Shown: piece by piece, positions 52,050 through 64,000 of the stretch
Numbering within the stretch: position 1 is the stretch's first letter
Layout of the letters: the number at the start of each line of letters is the position of its first letter
Assembly: GCA_037903475.1 (NCBI GenBank)
Contig: JBAJFG010000598.1
Location: 1-64,000, forward strand
From: Ancylostoma caninum
Lineage: Eukaryota; Nematoda; Chromadorea; Rhabditida; Ancylostomatidae
Reading direction: 5' to 3'
DNA: 64,000 nt
Position numbers and translations under genes: made by a program
The notes under the pieces: model-generated
Told to the model about the DNA's origin: nothing
The model's database searches: none
The model's input: only the letters and a program-made list of their open reading frames with translations

Positions 52050-55000
52050 AGATTTCGCTGCTGTTCAGGCCTCCGTCAACATGAGAGTTTATAAACGAGG
52101 TTAGTTACCCCCTACATCTTGTGAGGTTGTGGCTGTTCGCAAGGCAATTAGCTTTTTTGACTGCTAGCGGCGGACGGAGTTTATGATTCAGCTGTTTCTC
52201 GGTGTTTTCGTGACTTTCGGCTCCGTGCCGCAGTTCTTTCGCTGACGATTCGCCGCCCGACCGCTCCAAAGTGGCAAAGAAAAGATCGTGAACCCAAAAA
52301 GAACGCGTTCACATCTGGCTGAGAGCTGTTTCGACAGCGCCGATGAATGGATTTGATGGGGCAACGAGACTACGGGGGGTTTCGACGGTGCGTGGTGGGT
52401 GTAGCTTGTTCCACATGGCGGGGAAAACCATTTCAGGAGGGATACCACCTGTATAATTCTAATTACATATTGTCTTATTTCTCTTTAGAGCAGTCCGGAT
52501 TATTTTGGATTCTCTTAGACAACTTTTTCTTTTTGTAGTGAAGCCACGCCTCCGTGAACTTCTCTGGTTGTTCCAGTTTTTTAGCCTGTACTCTAAACAT
52601 AGCTACTTTCATCATTGTGCATTCAAGTGTTCAAATTCAACCGAAATATTCCCATCGAACACAGACCTGCTCCAATTGCAAAAACTTGCTCTGCCGCTAA
52701 GCGCGCGTTTGGATACGATAGCCGGGGACCAGCCAAAATTGGCGCGAATTTTTCCCACGAAAAATGTCAACAGCTTTTAACGTGACAAAGGTCATGTGAC
52801 TCTCAGAATCGCCGGCAGAGTGTTCCACTTAGGGTTCGGGGCGGAGCGTAATTGGCTCCGCCCATTTCCATCCACCTGAATTTCCCTCATACACTTTTCC
52901 AAGAGAATATCCTGCGTGGAGGAATTTTTCCGGGTTTTGGCGTCTTGCTAACCATTTGGCATGAAAATTCATGGAAAGCCAACGACTTTCACGAATTTTC
53001 CGAGAAAAACTAGCTATGACTAGGAGCAGATGTCCGAGAGATGCATGTATCGGACAACTCTTCCTTTTTTCGCAGCTACCACCCTGTCCATCCATGTGCA
53101 TTCAGGCGTGTTGTCTCGACTGCTCACTTCATCGTTGACAACGCACGCCTCAGCGGGTTGTTCAACAAAGCTTTCTGGAATTTTCTTGATGACGTCATTG
53201 AGTCTTCTTAAAAATCCGTTTTAAAATCGATGAAAATCCTATTCTCCATCAACTTCGCGTCCAGCCGTCAATTTCCACCAAAACAACTGCGAATTTTTCG
53301 CTTTTTGGGTTGCCACCTAGCTATTGCGTTGAAAACATGGGTATTGATTTCTGCGTGCTAAACACCATCGGCAAAATCTTATCGTCGCTGCTGCACAAAC
53401 TGTTGTGTAAAGTGCTACTGTCCTCGGACTCTTCTGGAAGTAAACAGCACTGGTCCAGCAGCAATGCAAGGGGTGCAAACGGCAAGAGTGGAGCGAGGGA
53501 AGGGGGGGGGAGATCGGGGGAGTGAGCGGTCCTTTTATTCGGGAGTGAATTTCAAAAAATTGATTTTTTTCCTAAAAAATTGCATGAGACCTTGTGTTGC
53601 TTAACTTTTGTTCTGTGCCCATCATCAATCTCCAGTTTTATTTTTGTAACCAAATTTTTTGGCCACGCCCCCGTGCCCCTCACAGCCCGCACTTTCCACG
53701 GATCATCCGGCTATGTGTATTTTGGGCAGGTTTCCTTTTGCAATAATGTCCACATGAGAAAAATCTATTTCTATTCTCGGATTTTCCTAATTTTCAAGGG
53801 ATTTTCTTCAATCTTGTTTTTTTGGGATCTGCGGATCATTTCGCTCTATATTTGTTCCTTGAGTTCTCCAAAAGGTTTCCCTTCTTTTTTTGGTGTTATC
53901 GAAGGTTGTCTATTTTCTCTAGTTTGTACTGAACTTTGTCTAGGATAGAGACAGGGACATTTGAGACACTTGGTGCTCAACTTTTGGGACATCCTCAGTT
54001 TGCTCATAGGCTCATTAAATCGAATGGAAATGAGGGAAAAAGCACGGTTTCTCATTCATAGATAAAAGGACTGCATTTTTACAAGTTATTTTTGAGTGAG
54101 CACGACTTTTGAGACACTTTTCTTTTTTTTTCTTGGCCAGGGCGGTCTGTTCAAAAACGCCTCATTTTTAAGCATTTTCAAAATTGCATCTTATTCCAAG
54201 CCCTCAATTTATATTGTATTGCCTTTGGAAATTCTGTCCAAAACGGTTCTCAGCTTACGGCGGGAGGGGGTCATAATTTCTATTCAATCGATAATGCATC
54301 GAATATATATTGGAATGAATATGGAGAACTTTGGATTTTTTTTTTTGCTAAAATTGGGACAGGCTGCATGCATTTGGAGGTGTTGAGAGGACAGTAGCAC
54401 ATTGTGTACAGTATTGATCGGTGCACAATTTCTGGGACACCACAGAGCTAAGCGACACTGTGTTAAATACTGCAAGGTGTGTTTGTACCCTTTCAATCAC
54501 TGCTCAATTTATTTCAATCCCTGTTTCAAAAGACTTTCGAGAAAGGCAGCAGCGGCAGAAACTTCTCGAACCACATCCGGTCCATCGCACAATTCGTGCA
54601 ACGCAGAGAATTCAGTGCTTTTTTCCTCCGCCCATCTACAGACATTAACCGGTTATCACACGTTGTTTGATGTGAACGCCGCTCGGTTGCTGTCATTTTT
54701 ACTGTCTGTCAATTTTCGTCGTTCATACGGTAGCGCTGTGTCTACAGTAATTTGATCTTTGCTCTCGAAAGACTGCTGAAACTCTGTAATCTCACCTGTT
54801 GTGGCAGTATTTTTGTCCACGCTTCAAGCGGTTCGATCACTGGTAACCTTGCGGCAGCACCGATCTTGCTCCGCCCATATTTCTGTGCCGCTATGACTTT
54901 TGCTTGCCGACTGATATTAACGACATTATTCCCGTTTCGTTCTCAGTAGAAATAGGATATTAGGACACCTCTCTTGCTACAGTTTCGCAGCCTTCGTTTC

Positions 55001-56050
55001 CGAGCGGTGGGGACCTGATTGGCCGTACAAGACGTTCCAGGCCTGCCAGCGATTGGCCGGCTCCGCCTCCTGGCTCAAGCTGTGATTGGCTGGGTGGACC
55101 CATCACCTGGTTATTTCATTATGCCACGTTTAGAGGTGGAGTTTGGAGCTTATTTCAAAAACCCGCCCATTTATAGCAAATTTTTTTGGAAATCATGCCT
55201 GTCTACATTTATTTTCTACTCTATTTTGGGAAAATTTTTTTAAAGTTTCGCAAGTTGTAGGTAGCCAAAGTTGATTTAACACTTACGTTTTAAAAACAGG
55301 ACATACTAAGTGCGGAAGAATTCACTATAGTCTGTTTTTGTCTACTCAGGTAACGAAAATTAGTTGTTTAGTATGTACCTCTAATGTCCGCAATGAAAAA
55401 AAAAAGACTTTTTCACACCTTTTCTTTCGCAAACTTTGTGCAAACTCCTCTCCAATTTCTCTTGGAAATCCTTTTAAGGTCTCAAAAAAAATCCATAAGA
55501 GGAACTGTGAAGGATGTTGTGCCATTTCTATTGCAGTTTCTGTAAAATTTCGTCTAGTTGACTTTTCTGAGTCAGCTGAGCATAAGATGAAGAAGCCTGG
55601 AAACCAGCTGGTAATTACATACCCAGTTACCTGTTGTTTACAACTCACATAAAAATCCATGGCGGACTTTTTTCTTTACTTTCCTACAAGCTGGAAAAAT
55701 ATACATGTTCTGACGCAGGTATGCACACAACTTGCATTTCTTGAAGCTCAGCGACTAATTCTGTTTGTTTCGCATAGAGTTAGTGTTGTTTTGCATCTAA
55801 ATGCGTCATCACTGTGTGGATTTACACAGCTTTGTTTTAACAATCGAGTGTTTGCTGTAGTTAACCGCCTACCGTGGGACCCACCACAAAAGTTTCTTCT
55901 TCAAATTTCCATCATTTATATGGGGTTTGATATTTTGAAAGTGGTCCCGAAGTGCAGCAAAACGACCTTGAATTTTCACTGTTTTTTTTTAGTCTGTGAA
56001 GTGGTGATCAAGCAATCTTTTTATAGAGGAATTTCCTGTGAACTAACCCA
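52050..56050. other. Intergenic, no gene recognised
   Basis: T-rich sequence with many short frames. No paired acceptor and donor sites around a coding-like stretch were seen. Confidence 0.4.
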
Positions 56051-56052
56051 GA

Positions 56053-56292
56053 TCCACTGCTCCGGTCTCAGTCAAAGACGTCAACCCTCTCCATGTCTCA
56101 CCAAACCCTACCCCACACCCCACAGAAGAGGAAAACCTGCCTGCCACCCCATATTCTAAAATGCTCACTCTCGCCAGAGTGGAAGCCCGTAACGTCTACA
56201 TTACTTTGTCATCCACTACAAACCCACTTGAGTTAAATGGCACCTGCAAATTCGGAATTCCCACTATTCCAATTTTAAAATTGGCGCGCTGA
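56053..56292 (+). CDS. Candidate terminal exon
   Basis: After a CTAACCCAG acceptor the frame reads STAPVSVKDVNPLHVSPNPT, then EEENLPATPYSKMLTLARVE, then TLSSTTNPLELNGTCKFGIP, and stops at TGA near 56290. This looks more protein-like than the longer overlapping frame at 55659-56159. Unsupported by any partner exon. Confidence 0.28.
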   Translation, partial: STAPVSVKDVNPLHVSPNPTPHPTEEENLPATPYSKMLTLARVEARNVYITLSSTTNPLELNGTCKFGIPTIPILKLAR

Positions 56293-56939
56293 GTATCAAC
56301 AAGGCATTTGCAGTCGACGCTCCAACTGACCGTTTTCACGTGTGGATGCTACAGAATATTTTCTCCACTGCTGTAGCGATTTTGATGCTACCACTTATTT
56401 GACAATTGAATGATTATACGATGTGATGTTATCGTGCTAATCGCATTTGTGATGTTTTCGTGCTGAGACCCAATCAGTTCACAGATTCATGTAGTCATCA
56501 GCGAGTCATCCAATTTTGTAATATTGATGAATTTAGCTTAATAATGTTAATGACATAATAACTCAAATGGACATTGATGAGATGCCGCTTGGATATGTGA
56601 TGGTTTCGTGCTGGGACACGGTGACAGTGCACGAATCAATTTAAGTGGGCGATTCAATTTAGTGATGAATACCTGTTCGTCTGGAAATCGTCAAAAAGAA
56701 TCTAATTTACAGTTGTGGTGTTCTCGTGCTGGGACCCGATAACAAAAATATTTGCCCGGTGGGAGGAGTTCGTGCTGTATAAGCCAATTACCAGAATAAT
56801 CTAGTCGCCTATGCCGACAGCGAATGCTGCTCTACTCGCAACACGGCACTCTGACTGTCTGCACATCCGCACTATTCATTTATATCATCGTTGTCATTCT
56901 TGTCCGATTCTGCTGCTACATGTCCTAACTCAGCTCCTC

Positions 56940-57690
56940 TAGAACAAGTTGTCAGCTCACTTTTCTCATTAGAAAACTTGCCAGACATCCTTTTAACTAG
57001 CAAATCGTTCTCGACAAGTTTGACGTCATAATACCATCCAAAAACAGGCAGTCAGCAAACTTTCCTCCTAACAATTCGTCGACAAAGTTGAGCTGAAAGG
57101 TTGTCGATTACTGCTTCACAAGAACAACTTGCCAGCAAGCTCTTTGGTTGCAAAAGCTGGCGGCAAGTTGTCGACAACCTTTCGGCTGAACAATTCAGCG
57201 GCAAGGGAGAGTCGAAGGAAGTTGTAGGCTAGTTTCCTCACCTGCGTAGTATACATTTGATGCAACCGTTGAGGATACCGAGGTAGTAGTTGCGTTGGTA
57301 CAGTTGAAGGAAAGTCCGCCATCAACTTAATGGAATTGAACGTAGGAAGTAAGTTGCCGGCAAGCTTTAACGGGCATAAGGGTAGGACAGCAAGTTGTCG
57401 ACAAGCTTTGGGGACAACAACTTGTTAGCAAGAGAAGCAAGAGAAGGCGAAAGAAAGTTGTCAGCGAGTTTCGGTACGAGCAAATTTCAAATGACATCAG
57501 GGCGAGTTTCAAATGCCATCGGAAACTTGTTCGCATCAAACCTCGTTGACAACTTGTTTTCGCCCTATCTTGTTGGCAAGTTGTCGGTCCCAAAGCTTGT
57601 AGACAACTTGCTGTCACCCTTTCTTGTCGGTAACTTGTCGGTTCTGGAGTTTGTTGACAACTTGTCTTCGTTTCTTCTTGTCAGTCGAAG
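56940..57690. repeat. Minisatellite-like block rich in GACAACTTG/CAAGTTGTC
   Basis: From 57540 to 57685 about two and a half units of 54-57 bp (GTTGACAACTTGT, CGCCCT-TCTTGT, AACTTGTCGGT) lie head to tail. Upstream, 56940-57440 has the same 9-mers in mixed orientation, including the palindrome AGTTGTCGACAAC. Open frames on both strands here (57395-57727 plus, 57327-57617 minus) are products of the repeat. Confidence 0.6.
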
Positions 57691-57699
57691 GAAATTCGC

Positions 57700-60600
57700 G
57701 ACAATTTTCAGCACGTGCTCTATTTAAGTTTCCTGCAACTTAATTATGAAATGATGCTTTGATATCATCATCCATTATGACTGATGAGTTCAATGCGGTG
57801 CAGTTTGGTTTATTCTTTTCTGCAACCAGCGGCATGGTCGTGTTTGTGCAGTGAATCAGCACACGTTTTCGTTGTATTAGCCATTCTGCTGCGGGGGGCG
57901 GTGACGGGTCGCAGACGCCCGCCCGCCGTTCCCCTCCGCGGGGCCCCGGTCGCGTGTCATATCCATGCGAACGTCGATTTTTACGGCACATTTCACTATT
58001 TGAGTCGTTTTCAGTGTCACGTGATGATGTCATACCAATTTTCTCGGCGAATGCCTATGTGGCAGCATGCACAACTGCCATTATTTCCAGTGCCGATTGT
58101 TCGTTGAGCTGACGACAAATCGCCGCGAAAAACTGTGGGAATCCATAATTACCGTCATTACGCGGAATTGCGTCCCCCGCTTCTGTGCAGGACCTACGTT
58201 GAGAGAGCGGTCCTTCAAAGATCTCGATCGTTAGCGTGGGGACCTAGCCAGGGCTTCTAGCGAACACGGTTCTGCCTGTGCTTGTCTGTGCTAGTTGCAC
58301 TTTAAAAGCTGTTGTGGGAAAATTTCGGTATTCGAGTTGCGAAACACACACACTGACAGCTAGGGACAGCTGAACTGCATGTGCATGTGGCGATATCGAT
58401 TGATTCACAAGGTTTGCCGACTTCTTCCGTTGCATTTTCTTTCATTGCATTGTTTCTGGATAGATTTTCGCTTGAAATAAACTTAACGTATAGCAGGAAG
58501 AACTTATAAATACGAGATTTATTATATTCTTATCCTTACGGTCTTTTATTTTCCTTTTTCTAAATCAATTCTTATGGGTTAGTCTGAATCAATTCTTATG
58601 GATTAATTACCTTTTCTGATTCGAATTCTTTGTCTTTTACATGTGCTGCGGTCAAGTAGATACATAGTAATGGTTGTATCTCCAGATTCTACAAGGTTTT
58701 GGTAGTTTTAGGTGTCTCTGAGACTTACAGTTCTTATATTTGCACTGTTTGTTGTTGTTTGGTGAACTCCTGTTCGTGAGAGGGGTATTTTTCCCTGGGA
58801 GCACCTTACTGGTTTGTAAGTGGATGAATCGAAAAGAGTAATATTTTTTAGAACACTACAATATAAACGAATGCTATCTTAGAAATGTGGGGAGCTGTAG
58901 ACAAAGCTGTGGACAGTCTCGAACTAATCACCTTTCGAGTATGTAATTCGAATCAGCAATTCGAAAAGCCTAGAAATCGAGTTATTCGAGATGTCGAATA
59001 TTCAAAAGATCTCTTCGAACAAAATGTTTAAGAAGCTATTCGCAAATGAATAATAAGCATGTGATTGAATAATGCATACTTATTAGTATTCTTTCTATCC
59101 GATTTATCTCTAGCTTTGCTCGAAATGGGCTGCAGCATTGAATATCTAATGTTTTACTGTGCTCCAGAGGTTCCTATCCTTGACAAGGAGTTATTCGGCC
59201 GCTATCGTTTGCCTTTTTCCTCCTTCTTCCTACGAACGTTTTTTCGTGAGTTTTCCTTATTTATTATTCCTTCAAGCTTGGTTTTACTCTGATCTTCTAA
59301 TTATTATCGTGGAAGGCTCCCCATTTCTCCTCATTGTTTTTTCCAATTTCCAATGTTCTCAGCTGCGATTTGAACTCATTTACTTTTCAATTTATTATAC
59401 ATAATGCCTAGGAGCAATGCTACTTTTCAGAGCCAAGGTAATAACAGAAGAAAAGTAGCGATAGCTAGAAAGGTATCTGAAGCAGTACTTTTTTGAAATA
59501 GTTTTTGAACTTGTCAAGTAATGACGTTGTTCACGTAAATTTACACTCTAGTAGGCTAATTTCTTCCATTAAAACATGTTGCAGACGTTTCCATGGTCTT
59601 TCTTGGTCGACCATAGCTGGAAGTGGCTGGCACAAATAAGAATATATGTTTTCGGGACAAGCTTTGCAATTTTTTACTCAATTCTATGAGAGGTTTGCGT
59701 CCTGCTGTTTGATTTACATGTCCTACAGCCGTGGGGTTTGCTAGGAATTTGCGATACATTTTCTGGTTTTTGTTTTTATGCGCTGTACTATCATAGCGGT
59801 AGGCAATATTTTAGCGGAACCACGCTGTCATTCTGCATTAGTGGATCTGGCACACCCCCAGATAATTACACTTTTTTTATTGAATTAGTTGTAGTGTGTC
59901 CCAGAAACGGAAATGGTTGTGTATTTAAGCTAGTATGTTTGAAGTATGTTACCTAAACGGTAAGCATCCAGTTTGTGACTAGGTAATTCGCCGAATAGAG
60001 TGTTTCTACGAACAGAGTATTTTCTTCCTTAATTTCTCTTATGCATACAATTATACAAGCTTCTCTATTGCTTAATACGACCGTAGCTCTCCTAATACAT
60101 CATTATTTGGGGTTCAGGGCATTTTCTTTGCTCATATTCTAAAGTAGAGAGCGTCAACTAATGACGAAATCACAGTCCCTACTGATTGCGGTTTCATGCT
60201 ATCATAACATAATTCCAAGTGATAGTTCAGCTTTGAGTAAGAAAGAAAATTGAGCGTTCCTCTGAATGAATGTTTGGCAGGACACATATAAGAGGTCGTT
60301 ATCGCTATGTACTTCTTTTCTCTTCTAGAACATTTGTTGTGTTCGATTTCGCTGTCTGAACGAGTGACCTATGATCGGTTTCAACATGCAAACCTGGTGA
60401 TCAGAGTTTTTTCGCTCTACGATGATTTTTTTCGTCAAAAGTACACCGACTGACGAAAAACCATGCAACGGGGGTAATGAAAAATTCACAGCTGACGCAG
60501 ATCTCGCCCACAGTTCTATAGTTGTGTGTAGGGAGCGGGTCTTTCCCTTGTTTTTTTTGAACTTCAAACTCCTTTTTTCGTTAGTGTAGCAATCGTGATT

Positions 60601-60804
60601 AATTTTTATACTACATATTATCAATTTTACCCAAAATCTTTTTATATTTTCGATAAGGACTATCGGCAGAAGTTCTGTTGTTTACAGGCTTCTGATCGCA
60701 GGAAATTCTTGGTCCTTTATAGTATTCTGCGATTCGAGGAGGTTTTAAATTAGTGCACCATCAAATTTGAAGGTTATCTTTCCGTTTTATCGAAAAGTCT
60801 GGCA
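57700..60804. other. Intergenic, no gene recognised
   Basis: Includes a short GC-rich patch at about 57890-57955 resembling the GC-rich repeat edge at 7.1 kb in composition but not clearly in sequence. The rest is AT-rich without exon signals. Confidence 0.4.
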
Positions 60805-60812
60805 ATCATAAC

Positions 60813-62331
60813 CAGGGTCAAGCGTACGGTGGTAATTTACCAAGGGGGGTCGCCTCCAGGGGAGCAGGGAGGGGTCGCCTGAAGAGGGTAGTATGATAAC
60901 AGCAAGGTAGGGAAGTTTGTTTTTCATCACCGAGATCCAAGTTCGATTCCTCGCGAGGATGTTAGTATTGCAAACACTTCAACATGCTCTTTTTCTTTTA
61001 GTCACTAGTGTAAAATCGACGGTTACCACTTTCTTCTTACTTTTGGACGTTTTATTTGGTTGTAAATCGACTCCTAGGGCCCAGTGAATATGTAGCTCAA
61101 AATGCAATTCCGTATATGGTGTCCTATGACCTCTGCTCATCACATGGTGCTCCAGAGCTATGGAAGCGGTTCCCCAGAATCAAAACTTATGAGGATGCAA
61201 AATTCCACGGCTTCTCGTTTATTGGAAATTCTTTAATAGCGATAAAACCGCATAAGACATGACCGCAAAATTTGTTAAATTTGATGTGTGTTGACACTCA
61301 ATTACTGACAAAATCAGAAGATTGTGTAAAAAGCGACCCTATGCATAAGAAAGAGCAATTCTTCCTCTATTATAATGCATTGAAGCTGCTCCCTCATACA
61401 AAGCAACCATGAAGTTATTTGCCTCAGATTGACACCGCAATCCTAAACTTGCCAAAAATCAGGTTTTTCTTCCATGGCTTTTTTCAGCGAATATTTGAAA
61501 GCTGACAAAACCTTGAAAATGATTCTGAAAGAGGAAGTCAATCTCTATGTTCACGTAAAATTTCAGCTCTCAAAGTTACCTAGGAGGAGTTTTATTCCGT
61601 TGGTAAACCGATGGTAAACCGTTGGTAAAAATGGCAATTTTCCCAGCTTTTTACCAACGAATTTCCACCCAAATTTAACTGTAATAAATCAAATTTCTTA
61701 AAACAAGAAGATGTGCTTCAGAAAGCGCAAATCTTTCTGGTAGCAGAGCGACTCAAGCCATTTTCCTAGGTCACGTGCCAACCCTTTTAAAGTTCGTGAC
61801 AAATGACCTTACATCTGCACGTATACGATTCTAATTCTGAGTGAAAGGACACCACTCACACGCGACTTTCACAGCTTAAAAAAATGGCCTCACAATTTGT
61901 TTTTACTCATACACATAGAAACTTGACTTTCGACTGCTTCACAAACATTTTCTCATTTTGCAAAAAGTAGTCTCCGGCGGGGATCGAACCCTGGACCTGT
62001 TTGAACATGGCTACGACTTCTGCGTCACTCCCGTTGCTTACAGTAAGTGTGTAGATGTGCGACATGGACATGTGCGACATTTATCTGGTTGTTTCATTGA
62101 TAAAGCTTAGATTTCAAAAATAAAAATTAAAAATTGAAAAGTGAAAAATTAATTTTGAAAATCAATTTAATTCAAAAAATATCTTTCGGTAATTTTGGAA
62201 GTTGTTGAAATACAATGACTGAAAAAGTTTAAAAAATTAAAAGTTTTGGGAGGGGGCCACATTTTCCCGTCTGCAAGAGGGGGGGGGGTCGCTTCGGAAT
62301 CGAATATTTACCAACACTACGCTTGACCCTG
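60813..62331. mobile_element. Non-autonomous hAT-like DNA transposon with 8-bp target duplication
   Basis: The ends are CAGGGTCAAGCGTA (left) and its inverse TACGCTTGACCCTG (right), with similarity continuing about 12 bp inward (TGGTAAAT-like). It is flanked by ATCATAAC at 60805-60812 and 62332-62339. An 8-bp duplication with CAGGG-type ends fits the hAT superfamily. At 1519 bp it has no transposase-length frame. It carries a G-run near each end and two tRNA-like stretches inside (about 60930-60960 and 61975-62040). Confidence 0.8.
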
Positions 62332-62944
62332 ATCATAACGTTTCTATCACTTTGCGGACATTTACTGGTATTGCGTTAGTTCGCTTCTGTTTTTATTCTG
62401 AAGGAGTAATGCGAATCGATTGCTTTTTCCAACTAACGCATTACAAATTATCTCTATGGTTTTTCTGGAACTGCACCGACAATCTCTGCATCTGACATCG
62501 ACGCGGCCGTCAACGCCGGCGTCTCAGCTATTGTTAGCTTCCAGAGGGGCTTATCGAGGCATTTTCACCTATTGTATAATTCTGTAAACGGTTTCATAGT
62601 GATTCACACGTATACAATGCATCATCGGCTCGTCCGCTTTCGTGTCTCTGCGTTTACGAAAGCCCGTCTTGTGGCGAGCACCAGAACATTCCCGATGAAA
62701 CGTCCATTATTCCCTAAGAACGTGTATTTCTTCATGATTTATTTGAGATTTTATGGGCTCATATACGTTTCACTGCCCATTGATTCCATTTCATCGTTCG
62801 TCATTCACAGCACACTGATTCTCATGTATTCATGCGTATTGATCGTATTGATCGTTTTCGTGAATTCAACGGCACAATTGTTTTCACGTTTTTTTTTTGT
62901 TGACGTTCGCCTCAGTGATAACCTCATTTGTTGTTATTTTGCAG

Positions 62945-63022
62945 CGCGTGGCCATAGTGGACGGCTCTACGCTGCTCGCTCGCCTTGTAGTCTACATTCT
63001 ATCCATCTTCAGCTTTTCGTAG
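62945..63022 (+). CDS. Candidate terminal exon with hydrophobic end
   Basis: A TATTTTGCAG acceptor is followed by RVAIVDGSTLLARLVVYILS, then IFSFS and TAG at 63020-63022. A possible preceding exon near 62811-62891 reads HTDSHVFMRIDRIDRFREFN then GTIVFT after ATTCACAG. No donor joining them was found. Overlaps a 184-residue open frame (62572-63126) that I consider less likely. Confidence 0.22.
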   Translation, partial: RVAIVDGSTLLARLVVYILSIFSFS

Positions 63023-63129
63023 AGTGTGAGTTGTTTTTTTCTGTTCTTAGTACACTATCATGTTGGTTGGCTAGTAGAAAAGGGTACCGTTTCATGTTCT
63101 CTGAGCTTTTTTCAGGTTTTTATTAATTT

Positions 63130-64000
63130 AACAGGGAGGATCGAAGTACTTAATGGTATTTGCAAAAATTAAAAGTTTGATATGCTACTGGCTTTTTGAA
63201 GTAATTGCTCTCAGAAAAGGACTTCCAAAATTTTTTCGTGTTTCCAGAAAACCAAATGTCAAAAACTGTTAGAAAGCAGCATCGAACATGTACTATTTCC
63301 TTTTTCCATTTCCAATATCATAACATCCTCTCCGTTTCTCTTGTAGCTGTCAAGCATGTAAAGTTTGTCTCGAAGTAACTGGCGAGTCACACGCGCGTCT
63401 TCACAAAGTCGCGGCCCCCGGGGCGTGGTGGGCCCAAAAAAAGGGCATAGGTCTACCAATCAATTAATTTGGGACTCTATCGGCAGGTGAACTTCACAGC
63501 TGTGGGACCGGAACTGCTGAAAGCTCATCATCAAGCTCATAAATAAATAAATCCTTGGTTCCTTTTCCCTAGGAATAGTGTTATTATTGCTACCGCCTTA
63601 CTTCTCAGCTATAGCTTTCCATATATTCGAAGGTAATGTGGAAGAAATTCGAGAATTTACCCTGTTGTGCATTTGATTCTTTTGAAGCTTAACTACCCTG
63701 CTAATTTCTCGTATATTTTTTAATAGTTTTTTTTGCTCTGAAAATTGATTTCCGAGGGCGTTTCTTGGGTTCCCCGAGCAATTTCATATTTTATTAGTCT
63801 CGCGATGTGATTTACATAATTTTATATTGTTTGCACATCTTGGGAACCCTTCTCTCCGACAGTATCAAATTTCCTTCACATGTCCTCTTTTCACACAAGT
63901 CTTCACTTTTTCATTTCCTGCTCTTTTCCTCTTTCGCTCTCTATATTTCTTCTTTCTGAGAGGTTCTTTTCGCTAGAATTATCGACTCAGAGCACGACAG
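63130..64000. other. No gene recognised at the right edge
   Basis: AT-rich. The 66-residue minus frame at 63259-63459 has no supporting features. Confidence 0.4.

Noticed and set aside
55659..56159. 166-residue plus-strand open frame
   Set aside because: T-rich, no domain, and the overlapping frame at 56053-56292 is more protein-like; a poly-T acceptor inside further argues against one continuous exon.
57395..57727. Repeat-containing protein LVDNL...LVGNLSV
   Set aside because: Product of the GACAACTTG minisatellite; no start context or splice sites.
61975..62040. Possible tRNA gene on the minus strand
   Set aside because: Has GACGCAGAAGTCG and GGGTTCGATCCC boxes but stems fail and it lies inside the hAT-like element.
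62572..63126. 184-residue plus-strand open frame with hydrophobic runs
   Set aside because: The hydrophobicity reflects T-rich codons; internal splice acceptors followed by better coding frames make the continuous reading unlikely.

Overview
This 64 kb window looks like repeat-rich intergenic and intronic DNA from a nematode, most likely a rhabditid (clade V) species. The evidence is: short introns of about 50 to 100 bp with TTTCAG-type acceptors mixed with longer, repeat-filled introns; an RTE-type non-LTR retrotransposon of the kind common in nematodes; small pieces of the nematode telomere unit TTAGGC; and many small foldback DNA elements. There are no prokaryotic operons. Almost all open frames are short and spurious, so coding signal has to be recovered exon by exon from splice sites, phase and paralogy.

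The core of the window is 12.2 to 32.6 kb. Two paralogous multi-exon genes, called A (minus strand, 12216 to about 21378) and B (plus strand, about 22765 to 32646), are transcribed divergently. Exon by exon they share order, intron phase and in several cases exact length (107, 112, 119, 89 and 92 nt). Each encodes a single transmembrane segment preceded by two cysteines. A basic cytoplasmic segment follows the membrane segment, then Ser/Thr/Pro-rich exons, a Lys/Arg-rich exon, an exon with the motif SRS(F/Y)FPYWT, an exon with SPSG...KVATSE, and one with DVYELRR..ERMR....SRGM. The C-termini differ. A CUB-like exon may lie upstream in gene B. I cannot name the family.

A full-length RTE-like retrotransposon (27629-31005, minus strand) sits in the gene B intron between the FPYWT and SPSG exons. 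It has a 10-bp target-site duplication and a TCAAGG-repeat tail. Its reading frame has no stop of its own: it runs through the tail and ends in the duplicated target sequence.

The rest is mostly repeats. Three elements with hAT-like ends have 8-bp target duplications (44885-45113, 51653-51868, 60813-62331), and a fourth has a near-perfect one (11084-11202). There are several other MITE families, two of which sit in introns of genes A and B. Other repeat content includes tRNA-derived SINE-like units (7.6-8.1, 36.0-36.4 and 37.2-37.4 kb), ATTC/GAAT microsatellites, and arrays of short motifs repeating about every 150 bp (4.1-4.8, 5.9-6.7 and 37.6-38.2 kb). A GCGAC-rich block contains a near-perfect 29-bp-arm hairpin (1.7-3.7 kb), and GGACGAGTT motifs switch orientation across 43.5-46.2 kb.

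Weaker coding candidates are minus-strand exons at 41.18-41.46, 46.39-46.47 and 47.84-48.43 kb, and plus-strand exons at 49.50-49.69, 56.05-56.29 and 62.95-63.02 kb. Exon boundaries were read by eye and are predictions, not transcript evidence.
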